A stretch of 64,000 nucleotides of DNA from Cenococcum geophilum 1.58 (GCA_001692895.1 KV748195.1:124001-188000); one strand, 5' to 3'; shown: positions 11,890-23,700, counted from the first letter of the stretch. A program made the numbers and translations. The notes: generated by a model not told the origin, from the letters alone.

Positions 11890-14800
11890 CTCGCTAGTAG
11901 AGAAGATAAGCTAAGTAATATACGCTAGTAAGCGTATATAGATGCTTTGGCCTAAGTACCTTCTTATATCCTTCTAGTGCCCGCTAGTATATTGCTTTGG
12001 CCTCTTTATACTTGCTCTAGCTCTCTAATACTAACCTAAGGTTGCTAACGCTAGTGAGCGTAAATGGATACTCGCGCTTAAGTACCTTCTCTTGTGCTTC
12101 TAGCGCCCGCTAATATATTACTTTGGCCTTTTTATACTTGCCCTATCTTGATAACACTAACCTAAGGTTGCTAACGCTAGTGAGCGTATCTAGATGCTCG
12201 CGCCTAAGCACCTTCTTAGACCCTTCTAGATCTCGCCAATATATTGCTTTAGCCCCTTTATACTTACTCTAGCTTTATAATACTAACCTAAGGTTACTAA
12301 CGCTAGTAAGCGTAGATAGATGCTCGCGCCTAAGTACCTTCTTAGACCCTTCTAAATCTCGCCAATGTATTGCTTTAGCCTCTTTATACTTACCCTAGCT
12401 CTATAATACTAACCTAAGGTTGCTAACGCTAATAAGCGTAGATAGATGCTTATGCCTAAGTACCTTCTCTCCTACTTCTAGCGCCCGCTAATGCATTACT
12501 TTGGCCTCTTTATACTTATTTTAGCTCTTTAATACTAACCTAAGGTTACTAATACTAGTAAGCGTAAATAGATACTTATGCCTAAGCACCTTCTCTCTTG
12601 CTTCTAGCGCCCGCTAATGTATTACTTTAGCCTCTTTATACTTGCCCTAGCTCTTTAATACCTACCTAAGGTTATTAACGCTAGTGAGCGTATCTAGATG
12701 CTTGCGCCTAAGTACCTTCTTAGATCTTTTTAGCGCCCGCTAGTGCATCGCTTTAGCCTCTTTATACTTACCCTAGCTTAATAATACTAACCTAAGGTTG
12801 TTAGCACTAGTGAGTATGTCTAAATGCTCTAGCTTAAGTACCTTTTTATATCTTTCTAGCGCCCGCTAATGTATTACTTCGGCCTCTTTATACTTGCCCT
12901 ACCTTAATAACACTAACCTAAGGTTATTAATGCTAGTGAGCGTGTTTAAATGCTCTGCTTTTAGAGTAACCTCCCTTACCTCTAAAGTGTCTTGGCCTAT
13001 CTCCTACGCTGCCTAGTAGTTCCCTATATTGCCTATATACCACATAGTCTTAAAAAAAACCGACGCCTACGCCTCTAGCGCGCCGCTACTGGCTAGTTAA
13101 CTTACTACTGCTGCTTAAGTATGCGGAAATAGCGCTTAATATACTTTCTAGTTTTTATACCGTCCTATTAGGTAACTGTTATCTATAAGCGTAACGTACT
13201 TCTCCTTCTAGCCTTCTAGCTCGCCCTATAGCTCTAGCTATTTCCTTATTAAGAACTATATAAGTTGGTATATCTTAAAGTGGTGCCTGTTTATATCTAT
13301 TATAACTAAAGAGAAACTCGTTAACGTGTTTAAATTATCCTTAAAATTAGCGCTAGTATTATTATCCTTTTAGTAGCGGCTACTGAGCAGAGACTCTAGA
13401 ATTCCCTACTGATTAAAAAGACTTATAAGTAATAACAGCCGTATTGCCGAAGGCCTCGCTCTATAGATATGCTTAAAAGATATTTGCTAGGTAGTAATAA
13501 TAGAGTTTAATACTATGCCGTCCCTTTAAGAGTCCTTAATATCTATATCTAGCAGTTTTGCTCTATCTTAGTTACCTTTGTGGAGATCCTATAGATATCT
13601 TAACATTATAGCACGTGGCGCTCTCTGGCTAATATAAGCGGCGGCCTAAGTAATAGTAAGGGGTATATAGTTAAGCGCCTTAACTAGCGTAACCGTATTG
13701 TTTTATTTAAGGCTCCCTTTAAGCTTATTTCGGAGCAAGGCTAGAGTGCGTGCTTAGTCTATTGGATAAACTCTAATAATGTCCGCGTAGCTTCTTATTA
13801 GTTAAAAGGCGATATCTTGGCTTTGGGAGGTGATAAGGATAGACCTATTTAGTAATTAAGGCAGAAACTCTAGTAACGCGGCTGCTGTATTGCTAAAACT
13901 ATTATCTTTTCTACCTTTACGTCTCTCTAACGGGCGGGAGAAGACGCCTAGATTGTCTATATTGTTAATAATTATTACCTAGTAACTATATGCCTTATTA
14001 TATAGCCAGCTATAAATAAGCTTTAGAATGTCTATATCTGGCTAGTTATAGCCAGGAAGCTTAGCTTATTTAGCGATTTTCTAGTAGCCTTCCTTAAACC
14101 TTACTATGCTGCTTATATGCACCTAGAAGACCTAGGTAGCTAGGGATCTTTCTTATACCTAGTACGCGTACTTAATAGTAAGCTGCGACTTTCTTTTAAG
14201 CTTGTTAGTTTATGCCCTTAGGAGAATACTACGCTTATTACCTACTTAACGCTACTAAGGCTAATAAGTGCTACTTTAGACGTAGACTGCTAGCTTTTGC
14301 TATATATTTTAATAAGGATCTCGCGGTTTATAAAATGTAGATTATGCTAGAAAGGAATAGTGAAGGACGGAGTAAATAGTGGTAGGGTTCGGTTTATTAA
14401 GATTGGGCTATTAAAATGTAGATATACTACCTAGGATATAAGAGTTATACCTACTAAGGGCCTTAGTGTGTATATAGCGGCGTAGTAGTATATTAGTGTC
14501 TAGATATACCCCCGGACTACTACTGTTATCTTCTCTACCTTTACGTTATACTAGAGGCTTTTAAGCGCCTTCCTGCCTCTTATAGCCTAAGAGTTGCCCG
14601 ATGCGGGTAGCGCTTTTATAATTATATTATTTAGTAACTGTATTTGTATTCTACACCCTTTAATAGTAGAAATAAGCGCCTTTTTAGAGTTATCTTATAT
14701 AGATCTAGTATTAATCACCGCTTTGGTCTAGTAGAGGGTATCTAGCAGTATGGGCAGCTTGGCTTTAATATAGTGGAACACTTCCGGGATATCTCCTAGC

Positions 14801-14901
14801 CTAAACTGATATTTTTTAAGACGTTTTAGAACCTAGGAGCCGAAGTCAATGAGTTGGATTATATTGGTGACGATACTAACTACGGCTAGCGCTTCCGCCA
14901 T
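11890..14901 (-). pseudogene. NLR relict: SesA-like domain, NB-ARC, TPR repeats
   Basis: The start ATG is at 14901 and the product begins MAEALAVVSIVTNI. The first ~150 residues (to about 14450) match the SesA-type N-terminal domain of fungal NLRs, with DFGS and VLKRLKKYQFRLGDIPEVF. A linker with FINREILIKIYSK leads to the NB-ARC. Its P-loop region (about 14246-14275) reads VALISLSSVK where VALVGLGGVGK is expected, that is Gly to Ser by G-to-A. Later landmarks include MPLAITQAAAYISQRAPR-like residues (13600-13680) and SIITTWQISF-like residues near 13480. The C-terminus is a kinesin-light-chain-type TPR array. Stops replace Gln and Trp throughout. Fungal NLRs of this type act in non-self recognition and cell death. 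The gene is dead. A few frameshifts cannot be excluded because I read it in pieces. Confidence 0.85.
11900..12975 (-). repeat. 126-bp coding tandem repeat (42-residue TPRs) of the NLR
   Basis: The block CTAACCTAAGG or its close variant starts at 12031, 12157, 12283, 12409, 12535, 12661, 12787 and 12913, exactly 126 bp apart. There is a partial unit to the left. Each unit encodes on the minus strand a kinesin-light-chain TPR of the form HLDTLTSVSNL...GKYKEAEAIHRRALEAREKVL. The exact spacing shows that decay was by substitution only. Confidence 0.9.
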
Positions 14902-14924
14902 CTTATCGCAACGATTCTTAATAT

Positions 14925-15270
14925 AAGAGGTGAGCTCCTTTTATATAATAAAGAGAGTAGTTATATTTATAGGAGGGTGTTAAGAATGTGAACGGCATTT
15001 AGTAGAGCTCTGCGGGTGGGATATTAGGGGAGGTAAGCTGTGCTAGGCTAAATAAGGTAGGCTATATAAGCTAAAGCGGGACACCTCTATACTAGGCTAA
15101 ATGCGACGGAAACTAATAGTATAGTAAGTAGGTTGTAGTATAGAGCTAATTAGGTATTATAGCGCGCTATAGATAATATAAAGTAAGTAGGAGGATTACT
15201 AATGCATAAGCTTAGGGTATACTTAGTCCGCTAGCAAACGCTAAGATGGTACTTGCTAAGAACTTACAGG
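14925..15270. other. intergenic degenerate sequence upstream of the NLR relict
   Basis: This would hold the NLR promoter. I see no clear TATA element or other signal. The right end runs into dispersed repeat C. Confidence 0.4.
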
Positions 15271-15271
15271 A

Positions 15272-15320
15272 GCTAGCAGGGAGGGTGGCCGACCTACTCC
15301 GGTTATACCCTTATAGGGGT
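15272..15320 (-). repeat. dispersed repeat C, copy 1
   Basis: Contains CTAGCAGGGAGGGTGGCCGA followed by a RIP-altered CCGG..ATACCC block. The family has further copies at 18490-18712, 23536-23700, 33240-33366, 44965-45025 and 56725-56950. The 56.7 kb copy is the least mutated. Orientation is given relative to the 18.5 kb copy. Confidence 0.7.
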
Positions 15321-15574
15321 TTACTTTTTAAGGTTAGTAAATAGAGAAAGTATAAGTAGAGAAAGTGGGCTATGGTTAGCGTTGGGACTAATAACGGTTA
15401 TAAGCTTGGCGTTATGGCGAATAAGCACCGCCGTATTTACTAATATTACTAGCTATAGACCCTTCCATTAGCTTGTGCGCTAAGCTCGGCTATAATAATA
15501 AGCTAAGGTTATTTAGTGTGGTGGGTTGCTAAGTTAACTTAAGAGTACCGGAACTCCCTAACTTTAATTAATTC

Positions 15575-15700
15575 TTATGACTGTTAAACTTCGTAATGCA
15601 GCCTAACACTTATGGTATAATATACCCCTATATCTATGTTATAGACCCCTCTAAAAGAATATCAGCATATAACACCGCCTTTACCCTCTAAATCTAATCT
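15575..15700 (+). repeat. fragment matching the start of the LINE ORF1 relict at 27.2 kb
   Basis: About 110 bp aligns with 27225-27335 in the same orientation. Both read, after a shared leader, a proline-rich start followed by a TPLKG(I)S-like peptide and TAFT. After 15700 the similarity is lost, so only the beginning of the element seems to be present. Confidence 0.5.
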
Positions 15701-16079
15701 ATGAAATCACGAGCAGTTTATAGGAAGTAGATATATTATCCGCGAAGTAAGTGCGCTTTACGTTACCTATTCTCTAGTCTGCCTTTTTAATATATAGTAA
15801 CTGCCTTACTAACTATAATATAGGTTTATGCCTAAGGAAGACCAAATGAAGTATAATGGTGATTACGTCCGGCCTACTCCGCGACAATTGTCGAAAATAT
15901 TGTCCCGAAGCCGTTGTCTCTAGCATTAGCTATTGTACTTAGCTAGCTTAATAAACGGTTATCCACTTTCCTATAGTAATATCGACATACTTCTAAACCA
16001 GACACCCTTAGTACCTGATTATCCTAATATTAAAGAAATTATTGAGAATAAATCGCTGTTCTTAGAGGGGTCTTTATAA

Positions 16080-18230
16080 TAGGATATTAGATTATTAGAA
16101 GGTTGCTGCCTTAATACTATAATAAAGAGATTGCGCTCTTAGAAGGTTTTAATTAGCTTAGACTTGCTAGGCGTCTACTATATTATAGATAATATCTTGC
16201 CTTCCTGGCCTGGCTTTAGGCCTAGACTTAATACGGGCTTTTTAGGGAACTACCTCGCCATACTTATATTGGGGTGGTCGTACGTCCTTTCTACTTATTT
16301 TCTTAAATTGCGTAAGAAGTCTAGAAAAGATAGGATTTTCTACACTAATAATAAAGCGGCTGTATTTACTACTCCGGCCCTATCTAAAGATAGCTCTTTC
16401 TCTATTTATATTGGAGATATAGCTATATATAAGTGCTAATAGTAGGCGGTAATTCTCGCACTAGGATACGGATGGCGATCGATCCTTTACCGGTTAAGTC
16501 ACTAGTACTATCTACCGTAGTTATATTACTTAAGCCTTAAGAACCGTTTTAATATTCTTTAAGATAATCTAGCAACTTAGTCGTTAGATATACTAGGTAA
16601 TTCCCCTAACTTTATTAAGGCGCGGGAATATCTTTATAAATTTACGAAGGTATATTATGTTTATAACTAACTTCTAGCTATATTTGTTACCGCTTTTACC
16701 TTACTAAAATAAGGAAGGTTTAGGGCGCGTATTATACTACTTCGCCCCCGATCTATAACTGGGTTTCCGGAACATACGGAGTTAATTAGTTTTAAGCGAA
16801 TACTACCTATAAGCCACCTTCTACATTATATGGCACTGAGCTGCATTCTAAACGCGTTATCCTTTTTTATATTTGGATATTTCTAGGAGCCGGGCGTGGA
16901 CTGCAATGTCGCTAGTAAATAGCTCTATCCTATATTGTAGGAAATTGTTTTATTTCTTAAAAAAGAAGAGTAATGTTAGAAAATTATCTAGATAATAGCC
17001 ACTTATTAGCCGAGTTTAGCGCCCTTATAGTTGGGCGTAGTAATTACTAAATTACTTCTAAAGTTACTTAATATAACTAGTTAATATTTACCGCCAATCT
17101 CTTTAGAAGCTATAGTCTAGACTAAATCCTCTTAATTATTTATAGACCTATAATTTTACTAGTAATCGCGGATTTTTAAGAGTATTAAAGGCCGATAATA
17201 TATTTATTGTAAAGATAAATACCGCCTCCTTTATATTATAGATGTAGGTTCTAGGCATTACGCGTTACCGCCACTTAGTTTATAGTTACCTTTTAGCGCA
17301 GTTAAGCTAAAAAACGCTGTATTTAAAGCCTAATAGCACTATACCTGCGGGCACTAGCTAGTTTATAGTTAATGGATCTAGCAACTAGAGAATAAACCGC
17401 CTCTATATGATTCCGGAATGACCTTTTAATTAAGAAGGCATTATTATAAGAGGATATTTAAAAGTTTTCGCTTCTAGATAGCTTGCATTTAGTCATAGCT
17501 TTACCGTTAATAGATACGTCTCTAGTATTTTATATAGAATTTTGTAATAAGGCCTTAATGGGCACTACCTAGTGTCTTGTGTAATAAGATAATCTCTTAG
17601 TCTATAACCTAATGCATTTTTAGTTAAGTATTATTAGATGGGATACAATTAGACGAAATAGATCTCTAGAAATATAAGTGGCTTAATAATCTCCTAGATA
17701 ACGAATTAGAGGATTAGGGATCGTTAGTTATATCTATTAATTAATTTAAAAAGTTTTTGCATTAAGGTGACTTTGTATATACTCCTCCTATGAAATCGGG
17801 CCACAGTGCCTTTTATCGCTTTAGTGATTTTCTTTATTATCTTAAATCTAGCTACCTGGTTTGGTTCCTAATGGGCCCCCTTTTAGATAATTATTATACT
17901 CTTTATATAGCCTCTACTGCCCACTAGCCTAATAAATTTTCTATTTCTTCCTACATTTAACCGCTATATATGTTTTGTACCAGTGCTTATTATTTAGATG
18001 ATTGCATATAGTATATATACCCGTATAACCAGAACTAGATAAGTACTTAGGTGCCTTAGCTTTTAAATCTAGAATATAGGAAATGTTTCGCTTATAGATA
18101 TAATACTATATTAAATTTTGCTGCTTTAATGTCGAATTATAATTTTTATAAAATTAAGTTGGAACTAATAATATCTCTAAATTTTCCTAAATTTAAGGAT
18201 TAGCGACTGGGGATATATAACTAGAGAGGA
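16080..18230 (+). pseudogene. relict of a large conserved fungal protein of unknown function
   Basis: One plus-strand frame stays readable for about 700 codons with Gln/Trp-to-stop breaks. Landmarks in order are LLGVYYIIDNILPSWPGFRP, LGNYLAILILGWSYVLS (a likely membrane segment), SFSIYIGDIAIY, HYMALSCILNAL, EPGVDCNVAS and HYALPPLS. From memory this resembles a large family of fungal hypothetical proteins expanded in many Pezizomycotina, with a WWAAILAPG-like block and a conserved EPGV.CN block. I know no established domain name or function for it. The N-terminal region suggests a membrane protein. The start was not fixed. It lies downstream of the NLR relict on the opposite strand. Confidence 0.6.
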
Positions 18231-18489
18231 TATAGTAGAACTGCTACCTAATTGCGCTAAGTTATAGAGAGAGCAGCGAAGCGTATAGCGGACGATAATC
18301 CAAACTATAAGAATATATTAATGAGATGCTCTTCATCTAAGTAAAAACGTAAGTTTTTACTCGTAATTCGTAACCTTTACGTTAGATAGCCTTAGAATAG
18401 GTACTATAGTACAGATTCCTACCTTGGGGGGTTATTATAATATCAAATCAATTAGTAGTAAGGTTCTGTGTCCGTGCCCTGTTGATAGG

Positions 18490-18712
18490 GTTTCTTAGCT
18501 CTAGAGCCGGGAGTTAATCCGCTTCCAAAGTGGGGTATTATAGGGTACCCGAGCTGAATCCGCCACATGTGGCTAGGACTTAATCGCCGCTTAGATTGGT
18601 TAGCACTCTTAAAACCTTTTATTCCTATATTTTATTCCTACTTCTTGCATCTTGATAAGGTCTATGTTGGTGCGGTTCGGCCGTCCTCCCTGCTAGTAGT
18701 GGCGAGGTAATA
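18490..18712 (+). repeat. dispersed repeat C, copy 2 (LTR-like)
   Basis: About 220 bp aligns with the reverse complement of 56725-56950, including a GAATCCGCCACATGTGGCTA-like block and the terminal CCTCCCTGCTAG..GTGGCGA block. In the less mutated 56.7 kb copy the left end reads TGTAACGTTC on this strand, as in many fungal LTRs, so a solo LTR or LTR remnant is possible. No matching second LTR and internal region were identified. Confidence 0.65.
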
Positions 18713-18894
18713 TACTAGGTTGTCCTTCTTACCGCTGCTTTAATATATAGAAACATGCTAATATATTGTATGCTTAATAAGCTAAGTTATATGAATAAGA
18801 TTTAAAATAATAAGGAAGCGTAAATAAATTTAACTTTTGTAGAGATATTAGGCTGCTAACTAAAATTTTAGGACCCTCTTAGATACGAGTCGGG

Positions 18895-19385
18895 AAGGAT
18901 AATTGACTCTGTATACTGTCTGTGCCAGTTGAACCGTATACTTTAGCAGCTCTATCGCCTTCTGGATCTGTCCGTTTGCTTAGTATGCTATGGTGAGGGT
19001 GTGCTGCGACGCTAGTCGATTAGGATGGTCTTTTGTGAGCACTTTTGCTTGTATTGTAACGACCCCTTCTAGTAGCTTGACTGCCTCCTTAATCTGTGTG
19101 TTTGCTTGGTATGCTCTCGCGAGATTATGCTGCGATGATAGCTGATCTGAATTGCTCTTTTTAAGTCTTTGCCTTTAATTATAAGACTTCTTTAGCTACC
19201 TTACTGCTTCTTGGATCCTGCTATCTACCCATAGACATTGTCCCACTAAGAGATATAACTTGGACCTCTCCTTAACCTTATAGCCTTGCTTATCTTAGAG
19301 TAGCCGTAGTGTATGCTATAGATGCGTTCTCTATACTGCCCGATTTGTATAGTTGTCTGATGGGAAAACGCTGGCTATGTTCTAA
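18895..19385 (-). pseudogene. NLR fragment: C-terminal TPR repeats only
   Basis: The minus strand reads FPSDNYTNRAV, then a helical repeat region with SSQHNLARAYQANTQIKEAV, LLEGVVTIQAKVL.KDHPNRL and ASQHTLTIAY.ANGQIQKAIELL. These are the kinesin-light-chain TPR signatures (HP..L.SQH.LA.AY..NGQI.EA..LLE) of fungal NB-ARC or NACHT proteins. Mutations are light and few stops occur. The nucleotide-binding domain that should precede it is missing: at about 19386 the sequence changes to an unrelated gene on the other strand. It is therefore a truncated second NLR, clearly different from the one at 11.9-14.9 kb. Confidence 0.75.
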
Positions 19386-21400
19386 ATTATACCGAATACG
19401 CCCCTGCCGAACTGTATAATTATGACGATGCCGACTATATTTCCGATATTGAAACCGATTTTTGAAGTATATTAAGCACTCTTTTAAGCGCTAATAGATA
19501 CGATATTAGCTTCTATAGCGCTTCCTCTGTTAGTGTCTAGTACTTGGCCTTAGAGAAATGCGATTTTATAGGTATGATGACGGCTATATCGTATGTTTAT
19601 AGATAAGGCGTATACCTGAAGATGATGAGATTAGATATATAGTAGTAGGAGCCTATTGGTCGTGATGTAAACTTTCTTATAAGCAGGTTGAATATTCGCT
19701 TTTAGGCTGTCTCTATAAGGAACCCCGCTATTAAAGAATGGGTTTTAAATAAACTTATTCTTAAACGTAATAGTGATCCCAGTGATCCTGCCGCCTAATT
19801 AACTTTAACTTAAATTTGTAGATTGATTTAGGAATTTCGTATTCTTGACTACTTCTACTACTATCCTTTTATTGTTGATCTCCGGGGCGTTAGATGGTTT
19901 GTTGAGTTTGGGATAAATGTAGAGCCTTTACTAAAGCCCGCGATCCTATTAGAGGAAGTAAAAGATATGCTTAATTACCTTGTCTCCGGAGACGCCTTTA
20001 TAGAGTGGAATGATAACCTACGCATTTTTGCGCAAATTATGTCAGTGCTGGAGGCCCTTTACTTGTCTAGTACTGCGTATGGCGATAGCAAACTACGTAA
20101 TGTCCTTATTTTTAAGAAATTAGTTAATATAGAAGGTGTTTAGATAAAGTCGTATATAGCTAAGCTCTCTAATTTTAAATCTAAAGTTGTTAATGGTGGG
20201 TATGATTAATAATACCCTTCTGAAACTGACGGCGATATAGCTCTAGAAGTAGAGGTAAGTAATAGGAGTAATGTATGTCTAAGTTCTTTTGACAAGATAT
20301 TACTTGCCGATGTTTGGTTATTAGGTATCCTTTTTATAATATTAATTAGCGATCTAGATTATATGCTGAAAGATAACTATTTAATTAGGACTGTATATAG
20401 ACGTATTAGTATATTTGAAAGGTAGTCTAGGGGGAGTTAAATACGGCAAATATAGGTAAGTAGCCGGGTATAACCTATGCTACCATCTAATATGTTCTCT
20501 AGTAGTAAAATTAAATGTTGCTTTATAAAGGCTTATATAAAAAGATCTAGTATTGTTTTACTGAATGAATTTGGCATCTAAAAATAACTAATTTGATTGA
20601 TTTGATGTTACCGGTAGATGGTTTAGGACGTCTTATGCCCCTAAAGGTCGGACTATACTTAAGAATGCAGCTGTTAATCCTCCTATAGCTATTAATCTCC
20701 TTCTAAGATGACAACCTTTTAGTACTCTTTAATTAACTATACGTAAACGTCCGATGGGATATTAGCGAAAATGCTACTAGTGTTTGAACCCCGCTTGCTT
20801 CTGCTCCTGCTAGTCCTCTTGATTGAGCTGCTTGTAATGACTATTCTCTATATTAAGATATGTATGTTAATAGGACGATCCAGTGTCTCCTAGTATGATG
20901 AGTTTTAAGCGTAACTGACTATTAGCCTTATATGTGTCTATAGCGTTATAAAGACCGCTAGTGTTATGCTGAATAATACGGCTGGTGTTAAGTAGCAGCG
21001 CTGTTAGTATGGGATTTTGAATAGTTTTAGCCTGTGATCGAGTCTATATTATTGCTAAGAAAATGCCTAATATAGTTAAAAGAGTATTAAGCCCGAACTA
21101 GGTCTATATGCGCTATATAGATATAAAGGCTATAAGGACCGGCATAGGAGTTTTGATTATAGTAGTGGTTAGTTTCGCTCCCCTACTAGACTAATAGTTT
21201 GCTAGAGAATTCTAGCTCGCCTGATATGTTACTGTAAGTATGCTAATGGTATAATTGTTTATATTGTTCTATATAGGGGCCGAAGAGATATTGGCGATTT
21301 TTATATAGAAGAGGACCTTTGGTATTATGGCTAAAGCTTGTTTGGTTAAGGGATCTTCTTTAGCGGTCTAGGAATGGTTTGTTGTAGCCTTGATAATACT
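19386..21400 (+). pseudogene. unidentified large degraded gene
   Basis: Plus-strand frames read coherently for roughly 650 codons. Landmarks are YTEYAPAELYNYDDADYISD, then DLRGVRWFVEFGINVEPL, VSGDAFIEWNDNLRIFAQIM, SSFDKILLADVWLLGILF (a possible membrane segment) and RGRRDIGDFYIEEDLWYYG near 21300. Stops sit at Gln- or Trp-like positions, so this was a protein-coding gene inactivated by RIP. I do not recognise the family. It abuts the truncated NLR repeat fragment at about 19385, so its own 5' end may have been lost. Confidence 0.5.
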
Positions 21401-22855
21401 ATCTAACGAGATTTGATAGTCTTTGCATGTAATGGCTCTAGCTAAGTAGGTGAAGTGAGCAAATATAAAGCAGCTTGACACTCTACCTTACTTATTGAAA
21501 ATGCCTCCCGCTAATATAGCTTTGTGTGTGTAAGCTTGCGGAAGGAGACCTAGTTCTAGAGCCGGTCCTTGGCCGTAGCTAGTTGCGAAACTAATTGCTA
21601 CGGCGAGTAGTTTTGTTTCCCGTTGTGTTATTGCTTGTGGATATTTATAGGAGCTATTGTTAAACTTTAGTGCAGCTCCCTACAATTTGGTATTTACTGG
21701 CGTGAGACGGCTGGGATTTATGCCTTGCTAAAATTTATTCCGTTTCTTGCTGAAACCCAGCTCTTAATAACTTGAATTGCTTAAAACCTAAATTAGTGTT
21801 ATTAGATTATTGCCCGTATCCTCCTTAGAGGTAATCTACTGTAAAGGCCCCTTAACCTTAAAATAGGGCATGGTAATTTGTTTAATAGTGCTGTTAATAG
21901 GGTACCCTTATAATGACGGTACACTCCTCTAATAGATGGGTTAAGTACTTTGTTTAAAGTTTTTAGGAGTTGTAATGGCTGTAATTCCTAACGCATCTAA
22001 GACCTTATAGTACCTAGAATTGTTTACCTAGTTGTGTTATTGATAGTAGAGAGTGTTTCTAGGCTGTATGATAAGTACCTACTTTATATTAATTGCTCTG
22101 AGCTTTAAATGCTAGCTAATGGCGCTAGTTAACATTAGAGTGACGAATTGCGTTAGGGTGGATAAAATGAAGATATATTATAACGACAACGTCTATATAA
22201 AGGACTGGTTCCTGAAGTTGAGAGGAGGTAGCCTGAAACGTATTATATAAATTAATTCTCCTAAACTGGCGCTTTAATGCTTGAGTAGGATAAAGGCTAG
22301 CCGCTATTTAGTAAGCGCGAGCCAGAGTGTAACTAGAAGCCTTACTACTAAGACCCTAATTAATACTAACGTTACTATATTAGTCTGGTATATTGAAGTG
22401 GTTAACATTGGCGTGGTATCCGACTTGTTGACTAAAAATGTATAACCGTTAACCTTGGTTAATAGGACTAATATAAGTGTGAGTGATGTCGCGAGGTGTA
22501 AAGGAAGAAGCTACTAGTTCTTGATGTGGCTCTATAGACTATTGTTATTGAATTAATACTGGTATTTATGACTGTTAGGTTTTAGGAGTATAGCTAGTAA
22601 TACGTAGTAAGCTTAAGGCTTTATTTAGAGGGAAAATAAAAGGAATTAAGGTTGTAAGGCTATAGACTCGGTTTCGCGTTAATAGAGGCGCATAGTATGC
22701 TGATGAGATTGGTCTCCACTATTGTAGACTATGGTAGTTAAGGCACTTTAGGCACGAGTACGGCAGGCGCGAGTAATAGGGTAGATTGGCTATATTTTAA
22801 AGCTATACGAAGATGGTAAGTAGGAAGAGGTACAGTGTAGGCTCTGCTTACTTGC
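21400..22855. other. degenerate repeat-like sequence, nothing identified
   Basis: TA-rich with frequent stops in every frame. No domain, tandem repeat or paired ends were recognised up to the hairpin at 22858. Confidence 0.4.
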
Positions 22856-22857
22856 GG

Positions 22858-22891
22858 CACCCACCTATAGGCTGTTGCCTATAGGTGGGTG
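22858..22891. repeat. perfect 15-bp hairpin
   Basis: The arms CACCCACCTATAGGC (22858-22872) and GCCTATAGGTGGGTG (22877-22891) are perfectly complementary around a TGTT loop. The perfect match is unusual in a tract where most paired sequences differ by RIP changes. Confidence 0.9.
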
Positions 22892-22996
22892 TAGCTTAAC
22901 TACTAACTTAGCCGCTTTTGGTGCCTGTAATAGCTGGTAACTACTTTCCTACTCCGCTGCTTAAATCGTGGGAGAAAGTGTAGTTAATAGATTCTG

Positions 22997-23400
22997 ATCG
23001 CCGAGTATGGGTTATAAGGGCGGCCTTCCTAGGCTAATTATGGGGACGCTTAACGGGCTTAGCCCCGCCTGGCTGACTTACTTAGGCGAGCGCTCCTAGT
23101 TATGGCTTAAGGTTGCGTATCTTAGGCGCCTAGCAGGACAGACTCGCATCTTATTGATATATATTACTCCACCTAGCCGCTAGGATGCTAAGCCTGTAAG
23201 GCTTATTTCCTTAATATTGTATTAATTAAGTTGAATTAGTAAGCAGATAAAATTTATTAAATTGCTTGTGTAAGTTTATAGGTAAATATAATACTGTATA
23301 AGAGCGCTTGCCTGAGGAAGTTAGTAGGGGCAGGGCTAAACCCGTTAAGCGCCCCCTATGTATAGCCTGTAGGCCGCCCTTATAACCTATACTTGGCGAT
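22997..23400. mobile_element. inverted-repeat element with ~100-bp arms
   Basis: The left arm from 22997 (ATCGCCGAGTATGGGTTATA, then GGGCGGCC and a CGCTTAACGGG block) is matched by the reverse complement of the sequence ending at 23400. The arms reach to about 23101 and 23296. Most mismatches are transitions with some small indels. The ~195-bp centre has no ORF. A target duplication could not be fixed. It looks like a MITE or foldback element of unknown superfamily. Confidence 0.65.
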
Positions 23401-23535
23401 TATAATACCTAGTAAGAGATAGGTATGGTAAGTAGGTTGTCTCTAAAGCGGTAGGCTAAACGTAGTACAAAAGTAGCATAGCTAAAGTACCACAGTTCGC
23501 TTAGAAATCATTGTAAGGTGTAGTTAATGCGAGAT

Positions 23536-23700
23536 AGTTCTTCGAGTTGCTACTGCTAGTAGGGAGGATAGCCGACCCGTACCCGCCTAAGGGTTGTTGA
23601 GGTGGCGTTAAACTGGAGTAAGCATATTAGTAGTAGGAAGTTATTTAGCTAGCGCTCTGTAACGGCCTATACCCTAAATGGTGCATGGCTATAATAGAAT
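23536..23700 (-). repeat. dispersed repeat C, copy 3, with an uninterrupted counterpart of the Copia target
   Basis: Contains CTAGTAGGGAGGATAGCCGA, then AAACTGGAGTAAGCATATTA and GCCTATACCCTAAATGG. The second part aligns with the reverse complement of 33285-33366 and, across the Copia insertion, with the reverse complement of bases just right of 39352. This copy therefore shows the site without the Copia element. Confidence 0.65.

Noticed and set aside
16164..16439. 91-codon open frame as a separate small gene
   Set aside because: It is only the least interrupted part of the larger relict at 16.1-18.2 kb.
18490..23700. A single 5-kb LTR element bounded by repeat C copies at 18.5 and 23.6 kb
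   Set aside because: The two copies are inverted relative to each other and the DNA between contains an NLR fragment and an unrelated gene on opposite strands.
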